DNA of 64,000 nucleotides from GCA-003244245 sp035606945 (GTDB taxonomy: Bacteria > Actinomycetota > Actinomycetes > Mycobacteriales > Pseudonocardiaceae): positions 1 to 64,000 of the forward strand of contig DATNDR010000115.1 of the NCBI GenBank assembly GCA_035606945.1, written 5' to 3'. Numbering within the stretch: the stretch's first letter is position 1; the number at the start of each line of letters is the position of its first letter. The translations under genes and the position numbers were made by a program. Below are positions 17,395-25,076 of the stretch, in pieces. The notes under the pieces are model-generated. The model saw only the letters and a program-made list of their open reading frames with translations. It did no database searches and had not been told where the DNA came from.

Positions 17395-18266
17395 TGCACG
17401 AGGTCCAGATCGAGGTGTTGCTGCTGTCGATGTCCGACGACGACCAGCCGAGGTGGCGTGTCGCGGGCGGCGATCTACCGGCGGGGTGCCGACCCGATAC
17501 TCGGGCACGTGAACTGGCAGGCTTGGCTGCCGCCGTGCCTGCCGGGACGGTCGTGCACTCGACATCGTGGCGAGCTGGCCCGGCTGGACTGATCCTGACC
17601 TACGCGGTCCTACCGGACCCGAACCCGCCCGAGCACGCGCGTGCCGTCCCGGCGGATGCGACGGTCGTCTGCTCTGCAGACGCCGCGGCGCCGTCCCCCG
17701 TCATGGTGGCGGTCGAGCACGTGCTGGCACATGCGCTGCGGCATCTGTCGCTGGTGGCCCGGACCAGTCCGGCGGTGATCGCCGCGGTCGATGCGCATCC
17801 GCGGCTGTGGCACGCGGTGGTGGCGTACAGCCCTGACGTGGCAGGTCAGCTCGTCTGTTCCGGACCGGGCCCGCGGCGCCTAGCTGGTAGCCCTTCGGCC
17901 GCGCAGTCCGGGTGCGTTCATCGCCCGGATCAGGTCTTCCCGCGCCCGGGCCACCCGGGATCGGATGGTGCCGACCGGGCAGCCGCACACCTCGGCGGCG
18001 GCGGCGTAATCCAAGCCCAACACCTGAGTGAGCACGAAGGCGTCGCGGCGGTCGGCGTCGAGCCCCGCCACCAGTTCGCGGAGCAGGATGCCCTCGTCGA
18101 ACCCCGACCGCCGGTGCGCTGGGTTCGCGGCCACGACGGCGTCCCAGTCCTCGACCGCGGTGGTGCGTGGCCGCGCCGAGCTGCGGCGGATCTGGTCGGC
18201 GGCGACTCGCCGAGCGATGGCCAGCAGCCAGGTGCGGGCCGAGGAACGGCCGGCGAAGGTCGGTAA
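17395..18266 (+). CDS. protein of unknown function with an abnormal antisense extension
   Basis: I do not know this family. GTG 17395 follows GGAGGGCGG and opens a 290-residue frame. Residues 1-165 read like a normal globular protein (VHEVQIEVLLLSMSDDDQPRW, TVVHSTSWRAG, VLAHALRHLSLVARTSPA, DVAGQLV). From about base 17880 the frame lies wholly antisense to the sigma-factor gene and turns into low-complexity Arg/Gly/Ala sequence. The original stop near 17880 was probably lost, or the true end is obscured by a small frameshift. The ~115 bp before it is AT-rich and contains the likely promoter. Confidence 0.5.
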
Positions 18267-18458
18267 CGCACGCAGTGCTCGCAGGTATGTCTCCTGGGTG
18301 AGATCCTCGGCCTCGTCCCGCTGGCACAAATGGCCCAGGAAACGGTATACGTCACGCTGCGTAATCCGAATGAACGCCGTCAAGGCGTCGCGATCACCGG
18401 CGCCAGCGGCTAACGCCAGCGTGGTGGCGTGTGTGTCATCAGGTCGGGGGTCACCCAT
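17880..18458 (-). CDS. sigC: ECF-type RNA polymerase sigma factor, SigC group
   Basis: A 192-residue sigma-70 family protein with region 2 (DLTQETYLRALRALPTF, TWLLAIARRVAADQIRR) and region 4 (VLGLDYAAAAEVCGCPVGTIRSRVARARE). The pattern, including ARTWLLAIAR and AAVCGCPVGTIRSRVARAR, closely follows M. tuberculosis SigC. In that species SigC drives ctpB and a copper-acquisition gene set (established knowledge). Here it lies next to a copper ATPase and CopD/CtaG, so a copper-related regulon is likely. It is divergent from a zinc-finger anti-sigma candidate 62 bp away. Confidence 0.88.
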   Translation of the reverse strand: MGDPRPDDTHATTLALAAGAGDRDALTAFIRITQRDVYRFLGHLCQRDEAEDLTQETYLRALRALPTFAGRSSARTWLLAIARRVAADQIRRSSARPRTTAVEDWDAVVAANPAHRRSGFDEGILLRELVAGLDADRRDAFVLTQVLGLDYAAAAEVCGCPVGTIRSRVARAREDLIRAMNAPGLRGRRATS

Positions 18459-18520
18459 GCGGGCAAGGGTAACTAAAAGTTTCCGGGAACCCTAGCTCTC
18501 CACTGCGCGACCATTGTCAC

Positions 18521-19285
18521 GTGGACTGCACACAGTGTAAGGAGGCCCTTTCCGCCCGGTTGGACGGTGAGGACAGCGAGGCGGAACGCAGTGCGGTCGA
18601 TGAGCATGTGGCGACCTGCCCCGGCTGCCATCGGTTCGCCGACGACGCGGCCCGCGTCACCCGGCTTGCCCGCACCGCGGTTGCCACCCCGGAGCCCGAT
18701 GTCGTCGATGCGGTCCTCGCCGCCGCCCCCCGTTCCCGCCGGCCCCAGCTGATTGCCGCAGTCCGGGTGTTGCTCGGCCTGGTGGGCCTCGCGCAAGCCG
18801 AGGTGGCCCTGGTCGGCATGATCGGGGCGCACAGCAGCGAGCACGGCGGCGTCGTGCTGCAAGGCGCCTCGGTGGCCCACTTCGCGCACGAGAGCGCCGC
18901 GTGGAATCTGGCGCTGGGCGTTGGCTTCCTGTGGGTCGCCTGGCGCTCATCACGGCCCTCCGGGATGGTTCCCACGTTGGCGACGTTCGTGGCGGTGCTC
19001 ACCGTGCTGGTCGTGATGGATGCGATGGCCGGCGGCGTGGATACGGCGAGGTTGCTCGCCCACGGGCTGGTGGTGCTCGGCCTCGTCCTGGTGATCGCGC
19101 TCGACCGGCTGCCCGGACCCGCCGGCGGAACCGTGCCCGGCATGCCGATGTGGCGGCAGCGCCGGTCGCCTCGCTCGAAATCCGTCGGGCCGGCAACTCG
19201 GTCCACTGTCAGCGGCCTGCCACCTGATCTACGACCGACCGCTGAGCATGACGCCACCGCCGTCGCGCATCGCCGGACGGCCTGA
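18521..19285 (+). CDS. zinc-finger (ZAS-type) membrane protein, anti-sigma candidate
   Basis: A 254-residue protein starting at GTG 18521. The N-terminus carries a ZAS/zf-HC2 motif: CTQC at residues 3-6, then HVATCPGC near residue 28 (His-x3-Cys-x2-Cys). From about residue 85 to 200 there are four membrane helices; the C-terminal 50 residues are disordered and Arg/Ser-rich. Such proteins hold ECF sigma factors at the membrane and release them on a redox or metal signal. Its divergent placement from the SigC-type gene makes it a candidate partner, although M. tuberculosis SigC has no known anti-sigma. Confidence 0.68.
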   Translation: MDCTQCKEALSARLDGEDSEAERSAVDEHVATCPGCHRFADDAARVTRLARTAVATPEPDVVDAVLAAAPRSRRPQLIAAVRVLLGLVGLAQAEVALVGMIGAHSSEHGGVVLQGASVAHFAHESAAWNLALGVGFLWVAWRSSRPSGMVPTLATFVAVLTVLVVMDAMAGGVDTARLLAHGLVVLGLVLVIALDRLPGPAGGTVPGMPMWRQRRSPRSKSVGPATRSTVSGLPPDLRPTAEHDATAVAHRRTA

Positions 19286-19334
19286 TACTCCAGCGTCAGC
19301 CCCGTGCCTTACCCGTGCACCAGGATCAGCTCAA

Positions 19335-20621
19335 TCACGCCTGGTGCCCGGGTCGATGTTCAGCGAGTAACCAGATCGCACCCTGCGGGGTATCGCGTAC
19401 CTGGATCCCAGCCCTCGTGAGCCGTTCGCGCAAGGTGTCGGCAATAGTCCACAAACCCTGCTCGCGCGCCTGCTCCCGCACCTCCAGGAGGGTATCGACG
19501 AAGGGCGCGACGACGTCCCGGGGATCCCGCGCGCCCAGGACGGCGAACTCGGCCAACCGGGTCACCATCCGGCGCAGCGTGGCGCGGGGGCGGTCGATGC
19601 CATCCATTTCCTCGGTATCGGCCGACCAGTCGACGATCGCCTGTTCCAGTTCGAGGACGGCCGTCACGGCCGCGTTCACGTCCCGGGCTTGCAGCCCGCC
19701 GTCGAAGGCGCGCTCCAATCGTTCGGCCTCGGCGCGTAGGGAAGGTGTCGGGTCGGTCGCCTGCGCGGCCGGCGATCCCGCGCCCGCTCCCGCTCCCGCC
19801 GGTGCAGCCCCACCTGCGGCGACCGCGCGCAGCTCATCGATGGCCACCGTCGTACCCGACGCGAAGATCGTGCTCACGCCCTGCCTGCGCAGGGTCAGAC
19901 TGGCCCGGCCGAGCACGGTGACAGCGTCGTTATCGAGATCGAACACGGCAGCGGTGTGCTCATCCACGCCCAGGACGACCGTGTCGGCGTCCAACATCGA
20001 CTCCAATAGTCGCAGCCTGCGCTCGCCGAGGTAGCAGAACCGGGTGTCGTGGGTGCCGCCCTCGGTGTTGTCGTAGTGCGGGATCACCGCCGCGCGCAGG
20101 CCGAAGCGAGCGAGCAGGTCCAGGCCGCCGGCCCAGAACGGAGTCGCGCCGACCTTGTAGATCTCATACACCGGCACGGTCACGGCTCCGAGGGTCGCCG
20201 CCGCCGCGCTGGCGAATGTGACGCAGCCGCCGTCCGCGAGCTTGCCGGCCAGCACGGCAGGCAATGGGCTGTTCTCCCACAACCCGAGCGCGTAGGTCGG
20301 GCTTCCCGGGCCGGAGAAGACATAACCGGCGCCGTCGATCCGCGCCAGCGCCCGTTCGCGGGCCAGCACATCGTCCGCGGTTCGCCACGACGCGACCTCG
20401 AGCGGGATCCGGAGATTCCGGAAGTAGCCGACGGTGCGCTGGGAGATCTCGTCGGCGTTCTCCTGGAATCCGTACGGGCTGTCCAAGACGACCGCATCCA
20501 CCGGTGGCGCGCCCAGTTGGTCGACAAGCAGCCGGTCCACGAGTAGGCGATGCACCTTGGCCATGGTCGGGGCGGTCTCGCCGGATCCCATGATTGCCAG
20601 CAACCGTGGGCGGGAAGTCAC
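19335..20621 (-). CDS. S51-peptidase-like protein fused to a CysRS-type C-terminal domain
   Basis: A 428-residue two-domain protein. Residues 1-265 resemble peptidase S51/cyanophycinase-like class I glutamine-amidotransferase folds (IMGSGETAPTM, VLDSPYGFQENADE, SGPGSPTYAL, a nucleophile-elbow-like FASAAAATLG and HYDNTEGGTHDTRF). A Gly/Ala/Pro linker (about 268-290) leads to a helical domain with ALLEVREQAREQG-type helices and LRERLTRAGIQVRDTPQGAIW. That is the end of a cysteinyl-tRNA synthetase (DALR domain plus the LAAAGIEVRDTPDG tail) without the catalytic core. Function is unknown. It is monocistronic and faces the anti-sigma gene. Confidence 0.72.
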   Translation of the reverse strand: MTSRPRLLAIMGSGETAPTMAKVHRLLVDRLLVDQLGAPPVDAVVLDSPYGFQENADEISQRTVGYFRNLRIPLEVASWRTADDVLARERALARIDGAGYVFSGPGSPTYALGLWENSPLPAVLAGKLADGGCVTFASAAAATLGAVTVPVYEIYKVGATPFWAGGLDLLARFGLRAAVIPHYDNTEGGTHDTRFCYLGERRLRLLESMLDADTVVLGVDEHTAAVFDLDNDAVTVLGRASLTLRRQGVSTIFASGTTVAIDELRAVAAGGAAPAGAGAGAGSPAAQATDPTPSLRAEAERLERAFDGGLQARDVNAAVTAVLELEQAIVDWSADTEEMDGIDRPRATLRRMVTRLAEFAVLGARDPRDVVAPFVDTLLEVREQAREQGLWTIADTLRERLTRAGIQVRDTPQGAIWLLAEHRPGHQA

Positions 20622-20733
20622 GAAACGAGATCACTCCTTCGTTCACGTCCAGCCTCAGGCACCCACAGCGTGCCACAGCTGCGGGTATGCATCGACTGCC
20701 GTTACTGCGGCGGGGCCGGCGGGTAGGCTCAGG

Positions 20734-21735
20734 GTGGCTGGCCACTGCTGGAGAGGGGAGCGGAGCACGGACATCCCGCCGCTGACCTGGCATACCGCCT
20801 TGACCACCTGGACGTCGGCGCCGATCTTCGACGTGCTGGCGGCACTCGCCGTGGTCGGTTATCTGACCGCGGTGCGGCGCCGGTCACGGACCGCGGCCAG
20901 CGGCTGGCCGCTGCACGCGACGGCGTCGTGGCTGGCCGGCGTGGTGGTGTTGCTGCTGTCGGTGCACAGCAGCATCGAGGTGTACGGGCACGCCCTGCTG
21001 TGGGTGCACATGATCCAGCATCTGTTGTTGATCATGGTTGTGCCGATATTGCTGATCTGGGGTCAACCGGTGCGCCTTATCTGGGGCAGGATGCCGGGTG
21101 GTCGCCTGGTGCGCTGGCTGACGTTCCCCGTGCTGGCTGTGGGGTTGTACACGGCCGTGCTGGTAGCCACCCACCTGACCGGCTTCCCGGAGCTGATGGC
21201 CACCCAGCCGGCGGTGCACCAGCTTGAGCAGATCCTCTACCTGGTCAGTGGTTACCTGCTGTTCTGGCCGCTGGCCGGCTCGGAGGCCAGCCCCTGGTCC
21301 GTGCCGCACATCGTCCGCTTCGCGCTGCTCGCCTTGGCGATGGGGGCCGACACGCTGGTAGGCGTGGCGCTGATGCTCACCGGGCACCCGCTGGCGCCGA
21401 GTACCGCGTTGATGCGCCCGGGATGGGGACCCACCCTGCTGGAGGATCAGAACTCGGCCGGGGCGATCATGTGGGTGGTCGGCGACGGGCTGATGATGCT
21501 GCTGATGCTCGCCGTGGTCGCCCAGTGGAGCGCGATCGGCTCCGGCGCCCGGCTCGGCGACTGGCTGGAAGGGGCCCGGCGCCACTCGCTGGCCAAGATC
21601 GGATCGCCATCCGGTGCGGACTATGACACCGTCGGGACCAGTGCCGACGTCGATGACGACGAAGAGGCCCGGGCGGCCTACAACCGGATGCTCGCCGAAC
21701 TCAACCGGCGCTCGCCGCCCCGCCGCAACGCCTGA
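20734..21735 (+). CDS. cytochrome c oxidase assembly protein, CtaG (Caa3_CtaG) family
   Basis: A polytopic membrane protein of about 330 residues with the CtaG signature helix GHALLWVHMIQHLLLIMVVPILLIWG and later His/Met-containing helices (LIMATQPAVHQLEQ region, MGADTLVGVALMLTGHPLAP). It probably delivers copper to the Cu centre of respiratory oxidase. The N-terminus is uncertain: GTG 20734 is the canonical choice, but GGGGAG at 20755-20760 sits 6 nt before ACG 20767, which would give MDIPPLTWHTALTTW, a more natural beginning. It is a second copy of the C-terminal module of the 15.3-kb gene. Confidence 0.85.
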   Translation: MAGHCWRGERSTDIPPLTWHTALTTWTSAPIFDVLAALAVVGYLTAVRRRSRTAASGWPLHATASWLAGVVVLLLSVHSSIEVYGHALLWVHMIQHLLLIMVVPILLIWGQPVRLIWGRMPGGRLVRWLTFPVLAVGLYTAVLVATHLTGFPELMATQPAVHQLEQILYLVSGYLLFWPLAGSEASPWSVPHIVRFALLALAMGADTLVGVALMLTGHPLAPSTALMRPGWGPTLLEDQNSAGAIMWVVGDGLMMLLMLAVVAQWSAIGSGARLGDWLEGARRHSLAKIGSPSGADYDTVGTSADVDDDEEARAAYNRMLAELNRRSPPRRNA

Positions 21736-21803
21736 CGCCCGGGTGTATGGCCCGGCGGGGATGGCTGCGCTGATTCCGGGCTGTAAGGAGTTACGCTGCC
21801 GGG

Positions 21804-22007
21804 GTGATCGGGCCGAGCTACAGCATGGCACCCCGGTGTCCGTGCTGCGATCACCGGGCCATCCTGACGCTGACGGCGGCCAACTGCCTGGTGGCGGCAT
21901 CCGGCCGCCGGCTACAGCGTTTCCGGTGTCCATACGAGCACGGCTGGCATGTGCGCCATGCGGGCATCGAAGGCGGTGGCCTCACGCACCGCCGCAAAAA
22001 GCGCTAG
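21804..22007 (+). CDS. small zinc-ribbon-like protein
   Basis: A 67-residue basic protein with CPCCDH near the N-terminus, a lone Cys in the middle (TAANCLV) and RCPYEHGWHV near the end, a Cys/His pattern that could bind one zinc ion. It begins at GTG 21804; ATG 21825 (MAPRCPCCDHRA) is an equally good start. I know no family. It is convergent with glpX, the two stops overlapping by 4 bp. Confidence 0.5.
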   Translation: MIGPSYSMAPRCPCCDHRAILTLTAANCLVAASGRRLQRFRCPYEHGWHVRHAGIEGGGLTHRRKKR

Positions 22008-23080
22008 GAGCCGCTCCCGGCGTGCCGGTAGTCCACGATGCTGTAGAGCTCCAGCCGGTCGAGGTGGTGGGTGCTGCGCACCTGCCGGACGGTGCCGCTG
22101 CGCGAGCGCATCACCAGTGATTCCGTGATCGCGCGGTGCCGCCCATAGCGCACCCCGTGCAGCAGCTCGCCGTCGGTGATCCCGGTCATCACGAAGAACG
22201 AGTCGTTGCCGCTGACCAGATCCTCGGTCGTCAGCACCGCGTCGAGATCGAGCTGCGCCTCGTCGGCTCGCCGTCGCTCCTCGTCACTGCGCGGATGTAG
22301 CCGCCCCTGCAGTACGCCACCGAGACACTGGATCGCGCAGGCGGTGATCACTCCCTCCGGAGTGCCGCCGATGCCGAGCATGAGGTCGACCCCCGAATCG
22401 ATGGTCGCCGCCTGCACTGCCGCGGCGACGTCCCCGTCGGTGATGAACTTGATCCGCGCGCCTGTCTTGATCACCCGGCGGGCCAGCTCGTCATGCCGGG
22501 GCCGGTCGAGCATGCAGACCGTGATGTCCTCCGGCGTGCTCTCCCGCACGCGGGCCAGCGCGGCGATGTTGTCCTCCGGGGACTGCCGGATGTCGACGAC
22601 GCCGACGGCGTCCGCGCCGGCGACGAGCTTGTCCATGTAGAACACCGCCGACGGGTCATACATGGCGCCTCGAGGCGCCACCGCGAGCACCGACACCGCG
22701 TTGCCCATGCCCTTGGAGGTCAGGGTGGTGCCATCGATCGGATCGACCGCCACATCGCACGGCGTGCCGGTGCCGGCGCCGACCCGTTCGCCGTTGTAGA
22801 GCATGGGCGCGTCGTCCTTCTCACCCTCACCGATGACGACGATGCCGTCCATCGCGACGGTGCCCATCATGGCCCGCATCGCCGCCACGGCGGCGGCGTC
22901 GGCGCCGTCCTTGTCGCGCCGGCCGACCCACCGGCCCGCCGCCATCGCAGCAGCCTCGGTCACTCGCAGCAGATCCAGCGCAAGGTTACGGTCGGGCGCC
23001 GGCCGCGCGGCGGGAGTCGGTTCTGATGCCACACTCGAGGATGCCATACCGGCACGATAGGAGTGGTGCAGCGCAAACAC
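22004..23080 (-). CDS. glpX: class II fructose-1,6-bisphosphatase GlpX
   Basis: A 358-residue GlpX-type phosphatase that removes the C1 phosphate from fructose-1,6-bisphosphate in gluconeogenesis. It shows GEGEKDDAPMLYNGE and DPIDGTTLTSKG (the metal-binding motif of the lithium-sensitive phosphatase superfamily), and GIGGTPEGVITACAI. The longest frame begins at GTG 23080, right after GGAGGGAG; ATG 23047 (MASSSVASEP) would give the usual length but has no clear Shine-Dalgarno. In M. tuberculosis GlpX is the main fructose bisphosphatase. It is divergent from the gluconokinase gene. Confidence 0.93.
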   Translation of the reverse strand: MFALHHSYRAGMASSSVASEPTPAARPAPDRNLALDLLRVTEAAAMAAGRWVGRRDKDGADAAAVAAMRAMMGTVAMDGIVVIGEGEKDDAPMLYNGERVGAGTGTPCDVAVDPIDGTTLTSKGMGNAVSVLAVAPRGAMYDPSAVFYMDKLVAGADAVGVVDIRQSPEDNIAALARVRESTPEDITVCMLDRPRHDELARRVIKTGARIKFITDGDVAAAVQAATIDSGVDLMLGIGGTPEGVITACAIQCLGGVLQGRLHPRSDEERRRADEAQLDLDAVLTTEDLVSGNDSFFVMTGITDGELLHGVRYGRHRAITESLVMRSRSGTVRQVRSTHHLDRLELYSIVDYRHAGSGS

Positions 23081-23147
23081 CTCCCTCCACCGGAGGATTC
23101 ACGGGGTGATTGGACGCAGGGTCATTGAACGTGGGGACTCACAACCC

Positions 23148-23657
23148 ATGCAGCTGGTCGTGATGGGGGTATCCGGATCCGGTAAGAGCACCGTCGCCGC
23201 CCTGATCGCCGCCCGGACCGGGTGCGCATTCGCGGACGGCGACGACTTCCACCCCGCAACGAGTATCGCCAGGATGGCCGCCGGCCACCCGCTCGATGAC
23301 GTGGTGCGAGCGCCGTGGCTGGCGGCGATCGCAGCGTGGCTGGCGGAGCGGGCCGCCCGGGACGAATGCGCCGTGGTGAGTTGCTCGGCGCTGCGGCGCG
23401 CCTACCGGGACGTATTGCGCGGCGCGGGTCGCGACGTCCGCATGGTGCACCTGGCAGGACCCCGCGAGCTGGTCGCGCAACGTCTGGCCGCCAGGCGCGG
23501 TCACTTCATGCCACCCGATCTGCTGGCCTCCCAATACGCCACCCTCGAACCGCTATCTGCCGACGAACCCGGCATCACGCTGGATCTCACCCTCCCCCCG
23601 ACCCAACTCACCGACGCGATCCTCAATGCCTTCTGCGCCGATGTCACCGAGAGGTAA
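23148..23657 (+). CDS. gluconokinase
   Basis: A 169-residue P-loop kinase that phosphorylates gluconate to 6-phosphogluconate. The Walker A motif GVSGSGKST lies at residues 6-14, followed by the family motifs ADGDDFHP, AAGHPLDDVVRAPWL and SCSALRRAYRD, and RRGHFMPPDLLASQYATLE near the end. ATG 23148 starts at MQLVVMGVSGSG as in relatives; an in-frame GTG at 23106 adds 14 residues and cannot be ruled out. With glpX it forms a divergent central-carbon pair. Confidence 0.9.
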   Translation: MQLVVMGVSGSGKSTVAALIAARTGCAFADGDDFHPATSIARMAAGHPLDDVVRAPWLAAIAAWLAERAARDECAVVSCSALRRAYRDVLRGAGRDVRMVHLAGPRELVAQRLAARRGHFMPPDLLASQYATLEPLSADEPGITLDLTLPPTQLTDAILNAFCADVTER

Positions 23658-23681
23658 GGGTTTGGGAGGGTGGGGGAGGGG
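23658..23681 (+). other. potential G-quadruplex between gluconokinase and DUF2064 gene
   Basis: Four G-runs with very short loops, GGG-TTT-GGG-A-GGG-T-GGGGG-A-GGGG, lie directly after the gluconokinase stop and end 11 bp before the next gene's likely GTG start. More G-runs follow (TGGGGGCGTGGGGG). In RNA this is a strong quadruplex pattern that could block or modulate translation of the six-gene operon behind it. Confidence 0.45.
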
Positions 23682-23692
23682 AAGATGGGGGC

Positions 23693-24394
23693 GTGGGGGT
23701 GGTGAAGGGGGCGCGGGCGGCGCTGCTGGTGCTGGCCAAGGCGCCGGTACCGGGGGAGGTCAAGACCCGGCTGTGCCCGCCGACCACCCCCGACCACGCT
23801 GCCCGGATCGCCGCGGCGGCGTTTCTGGACACCCTGGACGCGGTGCTGGCGGTGCCCGACGTGCTCCCGGTGGTGGCCCTGGCCGGCGACCTGACCAACG
23901 CGATCGACAGCGCGCAACTATGCACCCGGTTGCGCGACACCACGGTGCTGGCCCAGCGTGGGACCACGCTGGGCCAGCGGATCGCCGCCGCGTACGCCGA
24001 CACCGCCGCGGCGCTGGGTCACCGGCCGGTCTTGCAGATCGGCATGGACACCCCGCAGGCCGGCGCCGCGCTGCTCAACCACTGCCGGGAGCTGCTTGAC
24101 GGCGACGGCGTGGATGCGGCGCTCGGAATGGCTGCCGATGGCGGCTGGTGGGTGCTGGGGGTGCAACGCCCGGAGCTGGCCGATCTGATCGCCGACATCC
24201 CGACGTCGCGCTCGGACACCGGCGTCAGGACGCTGGCCGCATTGCGAACCGCCGGCTGCCAGGTGACCGAACTACCGGTGTTGTCAGATGTAGACACCTG
24301 GGAAGACGCCGTCGCCGTCGCCGAGGCCGTGCCCGGCGGCCGGTTTGCCGCCGCGGTCGCTGCCGGCTGGGCAGCGCTGGGCGGCCGCCGGTGA
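23693..24394 (+). CDS. DUF2064 / TIGR04282-type glycosyltransferase-fold protein
   Basis: A protein of about 233 residues with a nucleotidyltransferase/glycosyltransferase-A-like fold: VLAKAPVPGEVKTRLCPP at the start, GTTLGQRIAAAYADTAAALG in the middle and IGMDTPQAGAALL, which holds the D-x-P motif of the family. Several GTG codons (23693, 23699, 23702) follow the G-rich Shine-Dalgarno region, so the start is uncertain by a few residues. Its stop overlaps the methyltransferase start (GTGA). This family often travels with the methyltransferase, Moco oxidoreductase and two-component genes found here, but its substrate is not established. Confidence 0.8.
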   Translation: MGVVKGARAALLVLAKAPVPGEVKTRLCPPTTPDHAARIAAAAFLDTLDAVLAVPDVLPVVALAGDLTNAIDSAQLCTRLRDTTVLAQRGTTLGQRIAAAYADTAAALGHRPVLQIGMDTPQAGAALLNHCRELLDGDGVDAALGMAADGGWWVLGVQRPELADLIADIPTSRSDTGVRTLAALRTAGCQVTELPVLSDVDTWEDAVAVAEAVPGGRFAAAVAAGWAALGGRR

Positions 24395-25041
24395 CCGTCG
24401 AACGGACCGCGGTCTTCGACCCGGTCCTGGCTGGTCGGCCCGCCCAGCTCGTCGGCGACGACGGCCGGATCCTGCCGGTGGCCCCGCAGCGCTGGCTGGG
24501 CTCCGCGGACGGCGAGGATGCCTGGCTGCTGAACCGGTGCACCGGGCCGACGGTGGATTTGGGCTGCGGACCCGGCCGGCTGGTGGCCGAGCTGGCCGGT
24601 CGCGGGGTGCCGGCGCTGGGCGTGGACTGCTCGCCGCTGGCGGTCCGGCAATGCCACTCCCGAGGAGCTGCGGTGCTGCACCGCGACGTGTTCGCCACAC
24701 TCCCTGGAGAAGGGCCGAGGGAAGGACGCTGGCACCACGTGCTGCTGGCCGACGGCAACATCGGCATCGGCGGGGACCCGATGCGGCTGCTGCGCCGCTG
24801 TGCGGCCCTGCTGCGGCGTGGGGGCACCATGCTGGTGGAGGCTGAGCATCCCGGAGCTGGGCTGTGGCGGGGAGCTGCCCGGCTGCAGGTAGCCGGCCGC
24901 GCCGCGGGTCCCTGGTTCCCGTGGGCGATCGCCGAGCTGCCGGTGCTGGCCGCGCTGGCCGCGCTGGCCGGGTTCCAGGTGGCGGACCGCTACCACGCCG
25001 GTCGCTGTTTCATCGAGCTGCGTCACGTCAGCGGACGGTAA
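24391..25041 (+). CDS. class I SAM-dependent methyltransferase
   Basis: A 216-residue Rossmann-fold methyltransferase. Motif I is VDLGCGPGRLVAELAGRG, followed by ALGVDCSPLAVRQ (acidic ribose-binding region) and the LLADGNIGIGGDP motif common in this subgroup. GTG 24391 overlaps the upstream stop. The place between the DUF2064 gene and a membrane Moco oxidoreductase suggests all act on one envelope or lipid-linked substrate, but nothing in the sequence names it. Confidence 0.82.
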   Translation: MTVERTAVFDPVLAGRPAQLVGDDGRILPVAPQRWLGSADGEDAWLLNRCTGPTVDLGCGPGRLVAELAGRGVPALGVDCSPLAVRQCHSRGAAVLHRDVFATLPGEGPREGRWHHVLLADGNIGIGGDPMRLLRRCAALLRRGGTMLVEAEHPGAGLWRGAARLQVAGRAAGPWFPWAIAELPVLAALAALAGFQVADRYHAGRCFIELRHVSGR

Positions 25042-25076
25042 GCCCTGGCACCTTGCTCGACGGCTAGCGTGAAACC

